NCBI GenBank assembly: GCA_026646885.1
Contig: JAPKHK010000009.1
Location: 1 to 64,000 of the forward strand
From: Casimicrobiaceae bacterium
GTDB lineage: Bacteria > Pseudomonadota > Gammaproteobacteria > Burkholderiales > Casimicrobiaceae
DNA: 64,000 nt
Reading direction: 5' to 3'
Each line of letters starts with the position of its first letter. Position 1 is the stretch's first letter. The notes under the pieces were generated by a model, which saw only the letters and a list, made by a program, of their open reading frames with translations, made no database searches and was not told the origin of the DNA. The translations under genes were made by a program, and so were the position numbers. Shown piece after piece: positions 38,093 through 47,213 of this stretch.

Positions 38093-39364
38093 TCAGATCA
38101 GCCCGTCCAGGGCCTTGACCGTCACGACTTCTCCGGGCGCCACATTGCCCTGATCCGCCGGCAGCACGATGAAGCAGTTGGCGAGCGACATCGAGGACAA
38201 GATGCCGGAACTCTGGTCGCCCGTTACCCGCACGGTCCAGGCTCCGTCAGCGGCGGGCTCCAGAACGCCGCGCTGAAATTCGGTGCGGCCGCGGATCTTT
38301 TTGATGGCGGTCGTACAGATCACGCGAAAGGTCGGTAGCGCCGGCACGGGATCCTGGCCCATCAAGACCAGGAGGGCTTCGCGCACGAATTCATAGAAAC
38401 TCACCATGACTGCCACCGGATTGCCGGGCAACCCGAAAAAGTGCGCTTCGCCGATGCGGCCATAGGCCAGGGGTCGGCCGGGCTTCATGGCGATCTTCCA
38501 GAAAAGTACCTCGCCAAGTCGATCGAGGAGCGACTTGATGTAGTCGGCCTCGCCCACCGAGACGCCGCCGCTGGTAATGACCACATCCGCACAGCGCGAA
38601 GATTCGAGGAGCGCCGCTTCCAGGAGTTCGGGGCGATCAGGAATCGAGCCCAGATCAAGCACCTCACAGCCCAAGCGCGTGAGCATGCCGTAGAGCGTGT
38701 AACGGTTGCTATCAAAAATCTCGCCCACTTGCAGCGGACTGCCCGCCGGCCGCAGTTCGTCGCCGGTGGAAAAGCAGGCGGCGCGCAGCCGCCGGCGCAC
38801 CGCGACCTCGGTAAGCCCCAGCGATGCCAGCATGCCCAGTTCTGCGGGCCGGATGAGCTGACCTGCGCCGAATACGCGCGCGCCAGCGCGAATATCGTCC
38901 CCGGCAAAGCGCCGGTTCTGGCCGAGACGCACCCCTGCGGGGACGTGTACACCGGCCGCATCGACGCTGACCTGCTCTTGCATCACGACCGTATCGGTGC
39001 CCGCCGGTAGCACCGCCCCGGTGAAAATTCGCACGCACTCGCCGGGTCCCAAGGCGCCTAGGTAGGGCCGGCCGGCGTAACTCTCTCCGACGCGTCGCAG
39101 AGTCGTCCCGCCTGCGGCCGCGAGGTCCATATGGCGCAACGCGTATCCGTCCATGGCGGAATTGTCGTGAGCGGGCACGTCGACAGGTGACATCACATGC
39201 TCGGCCAGAATTCGCCCCAAGGCATTGCGCAGCGGCAGCCTCTCGCTGCCGCTTATCGGTTGCAGAAAGCGCCGAATCAACTCGCGCGCCTTGGGGACGG
39301 GCAAGGAGTTCGGGTCATAATCGTCACTTTGGGTAGCGAGGTGCAGTATTCCTGGAGTCGTCAT
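38093..39364 (-). CDS. moeA: Molybdopterin molybdenumtransferase MoeA
   Basis: MoeA inserts molybdate into adenylylated molybdopterin. It is 423 aa with the MoeA N-terminal segment DVPAHDNSAMDGYALR and the central MoCF-binding domain (TSGGVSVGEADYIKSLL), followed by the GLPGNPVAVMVSF motif. It is downstream of mobA with a 15-base gap. Together with moaA this gives three Mo-cofactor genes in one direction. Confidence 0.96.
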   Translation of the reverse strand: MTTPGILHLATQSDDYDPNSLPVPKARELIRRFLQPISGSERLPLRNALGRILAEHVMSPVDVPAHDNSAMDGYALRHMDLAAAGGTTLRRVGESYAGRPYLGALGPGECVRIFTGAVLPAGTDTVVMQEQVSVDAAGVHVPAGVRLGQNRRFAGDDIRAGARVFGAGQLIRPAELGMLASLGLTEVAVRRRLRAACFSTGDELRPAGSPLQVGEIFDSNRYTLYGMLTRLGCEVLDLGSIPDRPELLEAALLESSRCADVVITSGGVSVGEADYIKSLLDRLGEVLFWKIAMKPGRPLAYGRIGEAHFFGLPGNPVAVMVSFYEFVREALLVLMGQDPVPALPTFRVICTTAIKKIRGRTEFQRGVLEPAADGAWTVRVTGDQSSGILSSMSLANCFIVLPADQGNVAPGEVVTVKALDGLI

Positions 39365-39379
39365 GGTGCCTGCTTTCGT

Positions 39380-39970
39380 TCAACGATCTGCCGAGGCCGC
39401 GAGATCGTCTAGCGTGTTGATATTGATGAAGGCGCTCGCTTGGTCGGAGAAGTCCACCTCGACTGCCCCTACTTTGACAAGCCAGGCTGCCACTTGGCGC
39501 TCGCCCTCGCTCAGATAGGCGTGCAGATCGCCACACTTGTCGGTTCGGCACAAGCAGAAGACTGGGTGACGTCGTTCACCGCAGCGAACAAATGCAGCGG
39601 GGGCGCCGGCTGCCGTTGCGGCGGCCAAAATGCGCACAGCAAGATCCAGGGGCAGCAGCGGAGAGTCACAGGGCACGGCGAGCAGCCAGGGGTGGCGTGC
39701 ACGACTGAATCCGGCGTGAATTCCGGCGAGCGGTCCAGCGAAACCAGGCAGCTGATCGGCAAGCACGGGGTAGCCAAAGCGCGCATAGGCATCCTGGTTG
39801 CGGTTGGCACTGACGAGCAGTTCGTCCACTTGGGGCGCCAGGCGTTCGATCACCCATTGCGCCAAGGGTTTGCCGCGATACCCAATCAGGCCCTTGTCTT
39901 GTTCGCCCATGCGTGCGCCGCGACCACCGGCAAGCACCAGACCGGTTACGGGAGGAGGATGGGGCGTCAC
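39380..39970 (-). CDS. mobA: Molybdenum cofactor guanylyltransferase MobA
   Basis: MobA transfers GMP to Mo-molybdopterin to make the bis-MGD cofactor used by nitrate reductase and DMSO-reductase-type enzymes. It is 196 aa, starts with a GTG, and has the nucleotidyltransferase signature LVLAGGRGARMGEQDKGLI and the LAVPCDSPLLP motif. It lies between moaA and moeA. Its presence indicates that the organism uses bis-MGD enzymes. Confidence 0.95.
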   Translation of the reverse strand: MTPHPPPVTGLVLAGGRGARMGEQDKGLIGYRGKPLAQWVIERLAPQVDELLVSANRNQDAYARFGYPVLADQLPGFAGPLAGIHAGFSRARHPWLLAVPCDSPLLPLDLAVRILAAATAAGAPAAFVRCGERRHPVFCLCRTDKCGDLHAYLSEGERQVAAWLVKVGAVEVDFSDQASAFININTLDDLAASADR

Positions 39971-40032
39971 GGGCGGCGAATTGATCTTGGGAAACGGATT
40001 GGATGTGCTTTAGGCACCAATGCTGCTGCGGC

Positions 40033-41118
40033 CTACCCACCGATGTATGACATCTCGATCTTGCGCAATCCTGCTGTGGCCTCGCTGCGGATCTCCGAAT
40101 AGCGGTCGCCACGACGCGACCATAGCGTGCGCAACGCGCCAAGAATCTCCTCATCGCTTGCACGGCCTCGCAGCAGCTGCCGGACATCAGTACCTTGAGT
40201 TGCGAAGAGGCAGGTAAAAAGCCGGCCTTCGGTGGAAAGCCGCAAGCGGGTACAGCTACCGCAGAACGCGTGGCTCACCGAAGAAATGACGCCAATTTCA
40301 CCGGCGCCATCCACGTAGCGCCAGCGTTCGGCCACTTCCCCCGAATAGCCCGCGGCGATCGCTTCCAGCGGAAAGGTGCCGGCAATGCGGCGCAGCACCT
40401 CCGTGGACGGTACCACTTCATCGAGTCGCCAGCCGTTGCTGCTTCCAACGTCCATGTACTCGATGAAGCGCAGAACATGCCCGCTGTGACGGAAATGGCG
40501 GGCCATGTCGAGGATGGTGCCATCGTTGACGCCGCGCTTGACCACCATGTTGACCTTGACCGGGCGCAGTCCAGCATCTGCCGCTGCTTCGATGCCCTCA
40601 AGTACCTTTGCCACCGGAAAATCCACGTCGTTCATGCGCCGAAACGTGCTGTCATCCAAGGCATCCAGGCTAACGGTTACCCGATCGAGACCCGCCTCGC
40701 GCAAGCTTCGCGCCATGCGTGTCAGCAGCGTCCCATTCGTGGTAAGGGTGATCTCCAGTCCGCCCAAGGATGCGAGCATTGCCACTAGGCGTTCAATGTT
40801 CTTGCGCAGCAAAGGTTCGCCGCCAGTGAGGCGGATCTTGCGCACGCCCAGACGCTTGACCAAGGCAGCAAGACGGGTGATTTCCTCGAAACTCAGCAAG
40901 GCTGGGCGAGGGAGAAACGCATGATCGGGCCCAAACACTTCCCGCGGCATGCAATAGACGCAGCGGAAATTGCAGCGGTCCGTGACCGATACGCGCAAAT
41001 CGCGCAGGGCTCGGCCGCGGGTGTCGGCGACCGGAGAAGTGGCGAGGAGGGGTGAGGGCGAATCCAAAGCGTTCACAGCCAAGCGGCAAGAGGGTGGGAG
41101 TGCAGTGAGGAAGATCAT
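40033..41118 (-). CDS. moaA: GTP 3',8-cyclase MoaA
   Basis: MoaA is a radical-SAM enzyme that starts molybdopterin synthesis from GTP. The N-terminal cluster motif is CNFRCVYC; the C-terminal cluster has [19 protein letters not shown] (two cysteines before and one after). It ends in the conserved C-terminal GG (YIGG). The ATG at 41118 gives 361 aa, with a 40-residue leader before [13 protein letters not shown]; a GTG at 41076 is an alternative. It is the first gene of the moaA-mobA-moeA group. Confidence 0.95.
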   Translation of the reverse strand: MIFLTALPPSCRLAVNALDSPSPLLATSPVADTRGRALRDLRVSVTDRCNFRCVYCMPREVFGPDHAFLPRPALLSFEEITRLAALVKRLGVRKIRLTGGEPLLRKNIERLVAMLASLGGLEITLTTNGTLLTRMARSLREAGLDRVTVSLDALDDSTFRRMNDVDFPVAKVLEGIEAAADAGLRPVKVNMVVKRGVNDGTILDMARHFRHSGHVLRFIEYMDVGSSNGWRLDEVVPSTEVLRRIAGTFPLEAIAAGYSGEVAERWRYVDGAGEIGVISSVSHAFCGSCTRLRLSTEGRLFTCLFATQGTDVRQLLRGRASDEEILGALRTLWSRRGDRYSEIRSEATAGLRKIEMSYIGG

Positions 41119-41566
41119 AGCAGAGGCTTGCAGGCCCCGTCAGGCGTGGGGTTTCTCGCAGTTGTTCCAATTTCGCCACACTGCGGGGTCAAAAGGCTCG
41201 GTCGCGCACGGTTTTCGGCGCACCCAGTTGCTCTGCGGCGGCCCGAAAGCGCAAAATGGCGGCAAGCGCGAAAAAGGCGTTGGCCGAACAGGGCCGGCCC
41301 TTGTGGTGGCGAAGGGGAAAAAGAAACCGATTGCGTTGCCTGCCGGCCAGGCGGGTGGATGCAAAAAGCGGTGGCTTGGCTGATGAAGGGATCACCTGTC
41401 AGCACTCGCGGGGGCAAGGCCCCCGCTTTCATTTCCAGCGCTCCCTCACACCAGACGCGGCCGGCGCAAGAGGTAGCTTATCAAAGGCGTTCACCCAAGG
41501 GCAGCGTCCACACCCTCTCTGTGCCGATTCTCTGCCTTGTGGGATGCAGGTATAATGCGCCGCTTC
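41119..41566. other. Intergenic region between moaA and tRNA-Ser, no supportable gene
   Basis: This 448-base gap has only antisense-like frames of biased composition. The one clear element is an 8-bp hairpin GCGGGGGC-AAG-GCCCCCGC (41408-41426) followed by TTTCATTT, a possible terminator for a plus-strand transcript. In related bacteria rne is often divergent from moaA; it is absent here. No Moco riboswitch could be recognised upstream of moaA. Confidence 0.5.
41551..41556 (+). promoter_or_regulatory. -10 box of the tRNA-Ser promoter
   Basis: A perfect TATAAT lies ten bases before the tRNA, giving a transcription start near 41563. The -35 position (TTCTCT) is poor. Confidence 0.65.
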
Positions 41567-41657
<91 letters not shown>

Positions 41658-41677
41658 TCCTCCCCCTTTCATCGCAC

Positions 41678-42325
41678 ATGCATGCGTACCTGCCCCTGAG
41701 TCTCAGCTTGGCGGTTCTGACCGTTCTGGCCTGGTCGGCTATTGCACCATTCGACCGCCTCACTTGGTTCATGGAAACGCTTCCCGTTTTCATCGCCTTG
41801 CCCGTACTCGGCGCGACCTACCGGCGATTTCCGCTGACTGCGGTGCTCTATTGGCTGATCGCTTTCCATGCCGTGGTGCTGATTATCGGCGGCGCTTACA
41901 CCTACGCCAATGTGCCGGCGGGCTTCTGGGTCAAGGAATGGCTCGGCCTGGCGCGCAACCCCTACGACAAACTCGGCCACTTCATGCAAGGTCTGGTGCC
42001 CGCCCTGGCGGCGCGCGAGATCTTGCTGCGGTTCGGTTACCTTAGAAGCCTTGCCATGGCCGCGTTTCTGTCGATTTGCGTGGCGCTGGCAGTCAGCGCC
42101 GTCTATGAGCTGATTGAGTGGGCCGCGGCGCTCTCCTTAGGGCAGGGTGCGGACGAATTTCTCGGCACCCAGGGCGATGTCTGGGACACCCAATCCGACA
42201 TGTTCCTTGCCTTGTTGGGTTCCATTGCTGGCCTCTTGCTGTTTGGGCGCCTGCAGCTGGCCCAGATCAAGCAGCTCGGGGCGAGCGGCGACACGATCGA
42301 CGCACCAAGAAGCACTGTGGCATGA
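41678..42325 (+). CDS. DUF2238 (YjdF-like) integral membrane protein
   Basis: This is a 215-aa membrane protein with six helices. The motif NPYDKLGHFMQGLVPALAAREIL and the later QGDVWDTQSDMFLALLG are characteristic of DUF2238/YjdF. The function is unknown. The start ATG at 41678 is 21 bases after the tRNA 3' end, so the gene may be read from the tRNA promoter. Confidence 0.88.
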   Translation: MHAYLPLSLSLAVLTVLAWSAIAPFDRLTWFMETLPVFIALPVLGATYRRFPLTAVLYWLIAFHAVVLIIGGAYTYANVPAGFWVKEWLGLARNPYDKLGHFMQGLVPALAAREILLRFGYLRSLAMAAFLSICVALAVSAVYELIEWAAALSLGQGADEFLGTQGDVWDTQSDMFLALLGSIAGLLLFGRLQLAQIKQLGASGDTIDAPRSTVA

Positions 42326-42430
42326 TGGGCATGTGTTCCTGATCGCAAAGCGTTAGCCGCCCACGGAGCCCGTCGCACACTGGCTGCCAAACCTTGACCG
42401 TCTGTGCGATTAACCTGAGGAGAAACAAGC

Positions 42431-42943
42431 ATGGGTCTATTCAGTTTCATCAAAGAAGCCGGCGAAAAGCTCTTTGGCAAAAAGGACGTCGAGATCGTCC
42501 AGAACGCCGGCGACGCTGCGCCGGACGATGCCGCAGCAAAAGCCGACATCGATCGCGCCAATCGCGCCATGGGGGACGCCATCGAAGCCTATGTTGCCAA
42601 GCAGGGGCTCGGTGCCACCGGGCTTACCGTCACCTTCGACGGCGCTAGCTCTGTCGCTACGGTTTTCGGCATCGCGCCCGACCAGCCTACCCTAGAAAAA
42701 ATCGTGCTCTGCTGCGGCAACGTACAAGGTGTGGCCTCGGTGAACAACAAGATGAGTGTCGATCAAAGCGCGCCCGAGGCCGTGTTTTACACCGTCGTCA
42801 AAGGCGACACCTTGTCGCGCATCGCCAAGCAGCACTATGGCGACGCCAACAAATACCCTGCAATTTTTGAGGCCAACCGGCCCATGCTGACCCACCCGGA
42901 CAAGATCTACCCTGGTCAGGTGCTGCGCATTCCGCCGCTCTGA
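42431..42943 (+). CDS. kbp: BON and LysM domain protein Kbp (YgaU)
   Basis: This 170-aa protein has a BON domain (about residues 35-105) and a C-terminal LysM domain (VFYTVVKGDTLSRIAKQHYG, about 118-168). The E. coli homologue is a potassium-binding protein needed for growth at high K+. The start MGLFSFIKEAGEKLFG is the family's. TGAGGAGAAACAAGC precedes the ATG, a good ribosome binding site. Confidence 0.93.
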   Translation: MGLFSFIKEAGEKLFGKKDVEIVQNAGDAAPDDAAAKADIDRANRAMGDAIEAYVAKQGLGATGLTVTFDGASSVATVFGIAPDQPTLEKIVLCCGNVQGVASVNNKMSVDQSAPEAVFYTVVKGDTLSRIAKQHYGDANKYPAIFEANRPMLTHPDKIYPGQVLRIPPL

Positions 42944-43017
42944 TCACGCGTGCGCTTCATTCAAGGGTTCGGAGGGCAATTTCCGACACCCGGATACGGA
43001 GGCGGCGGTGTCGTTCA

Positions 43018-43036
43018 GATGATGCGCTGCATCATC
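43018..43036. promoter_or_regulatory. Perfect inverted repeat upstream of the LuxR-type gene
   Basis: GATGATGC-GCT-GCATCATC, 19 bases with 8-bp arms, about 107 bases before the regulator's start. Its symmetry and position suggest an operator, possibly autoregulatory. A weaker CGCCGC-CCACT-GCGGCG hairpin follows at about 43092-43108. Confidence 0.5.
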
Positions 43037-43142
43037 GCGAAATCTTGATCTGAATCGCTATACGCCGGTTGGCTTTCCTTGCCAAAATTACAACTCGCCG
43101 CCCACTGCGGCGGCGAGGAAAAATAAACAATCAGGGGGCGGG

Positions 43143-44273
43143 GTGGGCGACGTCGAGTCGAAAGCTTTGGGTCTGGTGGGCGACCTATACGATGTCGCGC
43201 TGGATGCACAGCGCTGGCCGCAAATCATGGAACGAATCGCCGCCGCCGTCGGCGCCACTGGCGCGATGCTGCGGCGTCTCGATCGCACCAACTCCAGCGC
43301 AAGCTTCTTTCATGCCGCGGGTTACGACAGTACCTACGTCAAGGCCTATCGCGAACACTACATTCATCTTGACCCCTATCAGGGCTTTCTTGCGGCAACG
43401 CCACCGGGCGTGCTCGGCCGTGCCGAGTACTATCTCGACATAGTGCGGCATCAACGCGGCGAATACTTCAACGATTACGAGCGCCCACAAGACAAAATCC
43501 ACGTCGTCGGGTCCACGCTGGCCCGCGACAGCGGCGTCGCCATTCAAGCCGGTTTTCACCGTGGCGCGCGAGTGGGGCCCTTTGACGGCGATAGCCTTGA
43601 GCTCCTCGAACGCGTCCTCCCGCACGTCGCGCGTGCGGTGCAAATGCATCTGCGCCTGGCCGAGGCCAAGCAATACGAGACCTTGGTCTGCGCCGCGCTC
43701 GACCGCCTGCGCCTGGGCGTGATACTCGCTGACCGCGCCGCACGCCCGTTCTTCGTCAATCGCGCCGCCGAGGCCTTGCAGGGACGTTGTGGACTGAAGC
43801 TCGGGCCGGGCGCTCTGGAACTCGCCAAGCCCGAAGACACAGGGCGCTTGCGGGGCATGATCGCCGCCGCCGCGCTCACAGCCATTGGCGACGGGCTCGA
43901 TGGCGAAGGCGACGCGCGCTTTGGCACCGAGCCGGATGCGCTGCGCGTCTGGGTGGCTCCCTTGGCGCGCGAGCGCGTCACGCCCGAGTTGGCCGCCCCC
44001 GCCGCCTGTGCCGCAGTGTTCATTTCCGAACGTTGTGGCGGCAATGCGCCGTGGCAGCGTCTTGCCGCGGACTATCGCCTCACCCCTGCAGAAACCCGCC
44101 TGGCGCAAGGCCTGGCTGAAGGCCTGAGCATTAAGGAGCTGGCCCAGCACCACGAAATTTCCTTGCATACTGCGCGCAGCCAATTGCGCGCCATTTTCGA
44201 AAAGACCGGCGTGCGACGCCAAGCGGAGCTTGTCGCCTTGCTCAACAACGGCTTGCTGAAAACCTTGCGCTAA
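43143..44273 (+). CDS. LuxR-family helix-turn-helix transcriptional regulator
   Basis: This is a 376-aa regulator with a C-terminal LuxR/GerE helix-turn-helix (LTPAETRLAQGLAEGLSIKEL and HTARSQLRAIFEKTGVRRQAEL). The N-terminal 180 residues look like a GAF-like sensor (MERIAAAVGATGAMLRRLD), and a PAS-like segment spans about 185-290. It begins with a GTG at 43143 preceded by AGGGGGCGG. It is monocistronic, so its targets are unknown. A perfect palindrome lies upstream. Confidence 0.88.
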   Translation: MGDVESKALGLVGDLYDVALDAQRWPQIMERIAAAVGATGAMLRRLDRTNSSASFFHAAGYDSTYVKAYREHYIHLDPYQGFLAATPPGVLGRAEYYLDIVRHQRGEYFNDYERPQDKIHVVGSTLARDSGVAIQAGFHRGARVGPFDGDSLELLERVLPHVARAVQMHLRLAEAKQYETLVCAALDRLRLGVILADRAARPFFVNRAAEALQGRCGLKLGPGALELAKPEDTGRLRGMIAAAALTAIGDGLDGEGDARFGTEPDALRVWVAPLARERVTPELAAPAACAAVFISERCGGNAPWQRLAADYRLTPAETRLAQGLAEGLSIKELAQHHEISLHTARSQLRAIFEKTGVRRQAELVALLNNGLLKTLR

Positions 44274-44619
44274 CACTGACCCGGCGCATGCCGGGCCACT
44301 CGGGGCAAATTCAGCGCGGAACGCATGAGGCGGGTGTTTTTGTGCCGCCGAAGCGGATGCCGAGCGGATGCGGCTTCCTGCTTCAGGGTCGTCGCCGTGT
44401 GTGTCCCGCGAAGACCGAAGCGCTCCGGTGCCGTGACCTGTTGTGGACTGCGGTCGTTGCGCCGCGCTTGGGTATAATCAGCGGAGATCTTCCTGAGGTT
44501 TTTGCCCAATGCCGCCTTGCTCCGAGTCCTGTCCTCCAGCTGAGTTGCCGTCCTCAATCACCTCCGGCAGTGCGCCTACGGGGACGAGTCGCGGTATGCT
44601 TGTCGACTGAAGACACCCC
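44274..44619. other. Intergenic region upstream of nadK
   Basis: It opens with a CCCGGC-GCAT-GCCGGG hairpin (44281-44296) with no T-run, and later holds a perfect TATAAT (44473-44478), a likely -10 box for nadK-recN. The -35 region is weak. hrcA often lies near nadK in related genomes; neither hrcA nor a CIRCE element is seen. Confidence 0.5.
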
Positions 44620-45534
44620 ATGGCGCAGCGCATCTCAACTGATCCTGCCATGCGTTTCCCCCGCGTGGGTCTCGTCGGCCGGTACAATAGTCCCGGCATA
44701 GCCGAACCGCTGGAGCGGTTGGCGCGCTGCCTATCCGGGCGAGGCCGGGCGGTGACCATAGAGGCGGAAACCGCCGCGCTGACGCCGCTGCCGGGCTATC
44801 CGGCCGTGCCGGCCGAGCGTCTGGGGGCCGAAGTCGATTTGGTGATCGTATTGGGCGGCGACGGCACTATGTTGTCCATCGCCCGCCTCTTGGCGCCGTT
44901 CGGGGTGCCATTGATTGGAATCAACCAGGGGCGGCTAGGGTTTCTTACCGACATCGCACTCTCAGACGTGGAGAGTGTGCTCGGCGCCATGCTTGAGGGA
45001 GAATTCCAGCAAGAAGAGCGACGTCTGCTGGCCTGCGAACATCGCCAGGAGGATGGGCAAATGCAGCGTGGCCTAGCCCTGAACGATGTGGTAGTAAACC
45101 GCGGCGTCACCGGCAGCATGATCGAATGCGCCATTCACATCGACGGTCGGTTCGTTTCCAGTTTGCGGGCCGACGGCTTGATCGTGGCGACGCCCACTGG
45201 TTCAACCGCCTACGCCTTGTCCTCGCAAGGTCCGATCGTCCACCCCGCAGTGCCCGCCTTCGCGCTGGTACCCGTGGCGCCGCACGCGCTTACCCATCGC
45301 CCGATCGTGGTCAGCGATGCCAGCGTGCTATTGATCACCGTGCTCAAAGGGCGCGATTGCGGTCTGCATTGTGACGGTCAGGCCCATTTCCGTCTGCAGG
45401 AGGGTGACGAAGTGCGTATCACCTGCGCCGCCGAGCGCGTGCATTTGCTTCATCCACGCGGTTATGACTACTACGCCATGCTGCGCGAGAAACTCCACTG
45501 GACCGAAACTCCAGAAAAACTCCGCGCCCGCTAA
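44620..45534 (+). CDS. nadK: NAD kinase
   Basis: NadK phosphorylates NAD to NADP. The GGDGT motif (VIVLGGDGTMLSIARLL), the NE/D-type motif LNDVVVNRG and the GSTAY motif (TPTGSTAYALSSQGPIVHP) are intact. The ATG at 44620 gives 304 aa; an internal ATG at 44650 gives 294 aa and starts closer to the conserved domain. It shares its last base with the recN start. Confidence 0.95.
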   Translation: MAQRISTDPAMRFPRVGLVGRYNSPGIAEPLERLARCLSGRGRAVTIEAETAALTPLPGYPAVPAERLGAEVDLVIVLGGDGTMLSIARLLAPFGVPLIGINQGRLGFLTDIALSDVESVLGAMLEGEFQQEERRLLACEHRQEDGQMQRGLALNDVVVNRGVTGSMIECAIHIDGRFVSSLRADGLIVATPTGSTAYALSSQGPIVHPAVPAFALVPVAPHALTHRPIVVSDASVLLITVLKGRDCGLHCDGQAHFRLQEGDEVRITCAAERVHLLHPRGYDYYAMLREKLHWTETPEKLRAR

Positions 45535-47198
45535 TGCTGCGCCAGCTCTCCATAAGTGACTTCGTGATCGTCTCCGCGGAAGAGCTGGAGTTTGCGCCAG
45601 GCTTCTGTGCACTCACCGGGGAGACCGGCGCGGGCAAGTCGATACTGCTCGATGCCCTGGGGCTTCTGCTGGGAGAGCGGGGCGAAGCCGGCCTGATTCG
45701 AACGGGCGCCGCGCGCGCCGAACTCTCAGCCGTGTTCGACCTGGCGGATGCGCCGCGTGCCGCCGCTTGGATCGCCGAGCGCGAATTGGCGGCCGACGGC
45801 GAGCTGGTGCTGCGCCGCCTGCTCGACGCCCAAGGTCGCAGCCGCGCCTGGATCAACGGGCGGCCGGCGACTCTGCAGCAGCTGCGAGAGGTGGGGGAGA
45901 TGCTGGTGGATATTCATGGACAGCACGCCCACCAGTCACTCTCGCGCGCTGAAGCGCAGCGCGACCTGCTCGACCGGTTCGGTTGCCTGACCAATGAAGC
46001 GCGTGCGGTCGCCGAAGCGTGGCGGGCGCGCCGGGATGCGCGCGAGCGCCTCGAACGTGCGCGTCAAGAAACCTCCCGCCTCGAATCCGAGCGCGCACTG
46101 CTCGCCCAACGCCAGGCCGACCTGGCGGCGCTCAAAGCCGACCCGGATGAATGGGTGGTGCTGTCAGCGGCGCAAACGCGCTTGGCGCACGCCGCGGGCC
46201 TCATCGATTGTGCTGCCACTGCGCAAGCCTTGGTGGCCGAGGGCGAGCGGAGTCTCCTGCGTTCGATCAGCCATATCCTCGCGCGCCTCCGCGGACAGCT
46301 GGACCACGACCCTGGCCTCGGCCCGATCATCGAGTTGATGGAGAGCGGGCGCATCCAAATCGAAGAGGCTGGACATGCGCTGCGCCATTATCGTGAAAGG
46401 CTCGAACTCGATCCTGCGGAGCTCGCGCGGGTGGAAGCGCGCCTGTCCGCCATTCATGAGGTGGCGCGCAAGTACCGCGTGCGACCTGAGGAACTGCGTG
46501 AGCTGCAAGCGCAAACCGAGGAACGCTTGGCGGCGATCGCCGAAGCGGTGGATGTGCCAGCGCTGGAAGGTCGCGTCAGCCTCGCCGAGCAAGCGTATGA
46601 GGCCGCAGCCGCCACGCTCAGCCGTGGCCGGGCGCGGGCGGCCCAGACTCTGGCAACTCAGGTGAGCGACGCCATGCAATCCCTGGCGATGGCCGGGGGA
46701 AGTTTGGAAGTCGCACTCACGCCGCGCACCGAGGGCACTAGCTCGGGTCTCGAAGAAATCGAGTTTCGTTTTCGCGCCCACCCCCAGCAACCGGCGGGGG
46801 CGCTTGCGCGCATTGCCTCTGGGGGCGAGCTTTCACGTTTGAGCCTTGCCATTCAAGTCGTGACCAGCGAAGTGGCGCAGGTGCCGACGCTGATCTTCGA
46901 TGAAGTCGATGCCGGCATAGGCGGACGTGTGGCCGAAACCGTGGGGAGGCTCCTGCAGCGACTCGGCGCCAAGCGCCAAGTGTTATGTGTGACGCACCTC
47001 GCGCAGGTGGCCGCCTGCGCCGATGAGCAGTGGCGGGTAGCCAAGTCTGCCGATGGCGTCGGGGTGCAGACCGAGCTCGCGCGCCTCACGGAGGGCGCCC
47101 GCGTGGAGGAACTGGCGCGCATGCTGGGCGGCGCGCAGATCACCGCAAAGACCCGCGCGCACGCCCGGGAGCTTTTCGACAGTCATCGCCGCCGCTAG
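45534..47198 (+). CDS. recN: DNA repair protein RecN
   Basis: RecN is an SMC-like ATPase of double-strand break repair. It is 554 aa. Walker A GETGAGKS is near residue 30; long coiled coils with the family's arginine- and glutamate-rich heptads fill residues 150-390; the signature ASGGELSRLSLAIQ and Walker B TLIFDEVDAGIGG are near the end. Start and nadK stop overlap (TAATG), so the two are coupled. No LexA box is evident because it is inside the operon. Confidence 0.96.
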   Translation: MLRQLSISDFVIVSAEELEFAPGFCALTGETGAGKSILLDALGLLLGERGEAGLIRTGAARAELSAVFDLADAPRAAAWIAERELAADGELVLRRLLDAQGRSRAWINGRPATLQQLREVGEMLVDIHGQHAHQSLSRAEAQRDLLDRFGCLTNEARAVAEAWRARRDARERLERARQETSRLESERALLAQRQADLAALKADPDEWVVLSAAQTRLAHAAGLIDCAATAQALVAEGERSLLRSISHILARLRGQLDHDPGLGPIIELMESGRIQIEEAGHALRHYRERLELDPAELARVEARLSAIHEVARKYRVRPEELRELQAQTEERLAAIAEAVDVPALEGRVSLAEQAYEAAAATLSRGRARAAQTLATQVSDAMQSLAMAGGSLEVALTPRTEGTSSGLEEIEFRFRAHPQQPAGALARIASGGELSRLSLAIQVVTSEVAQVPTLIFDEVDAGIGGRVAETVGRLLQRLGAKRQVLCVTHLAQVAACADEQWRVAKSADGVGVQTELARLTEGARVEELARMLGGAQITAKTRAHARELFDSHRRR

Positions 47199-47213
47199 CT
47201 GCGCGCTCCCGTC

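Noticed and set aside
37712-38338. A 208-codon ORF overlapping the small gene and reaching into moeA
   Set aside because: It starts at a GTG, is rich in arginine and proline, crosses the strong terminator at 38013-38044 and is antisense to moeA. The frame at 37719 fits codon use and the ribosome binding site better.
41140-41432. Several overlapping ORFs on both strands between moaA and the tRNA
   Set aside because: Composition is biased, no frame resembles a known protein and all overlap one another. They look like chance frames in GC-rich DNA.
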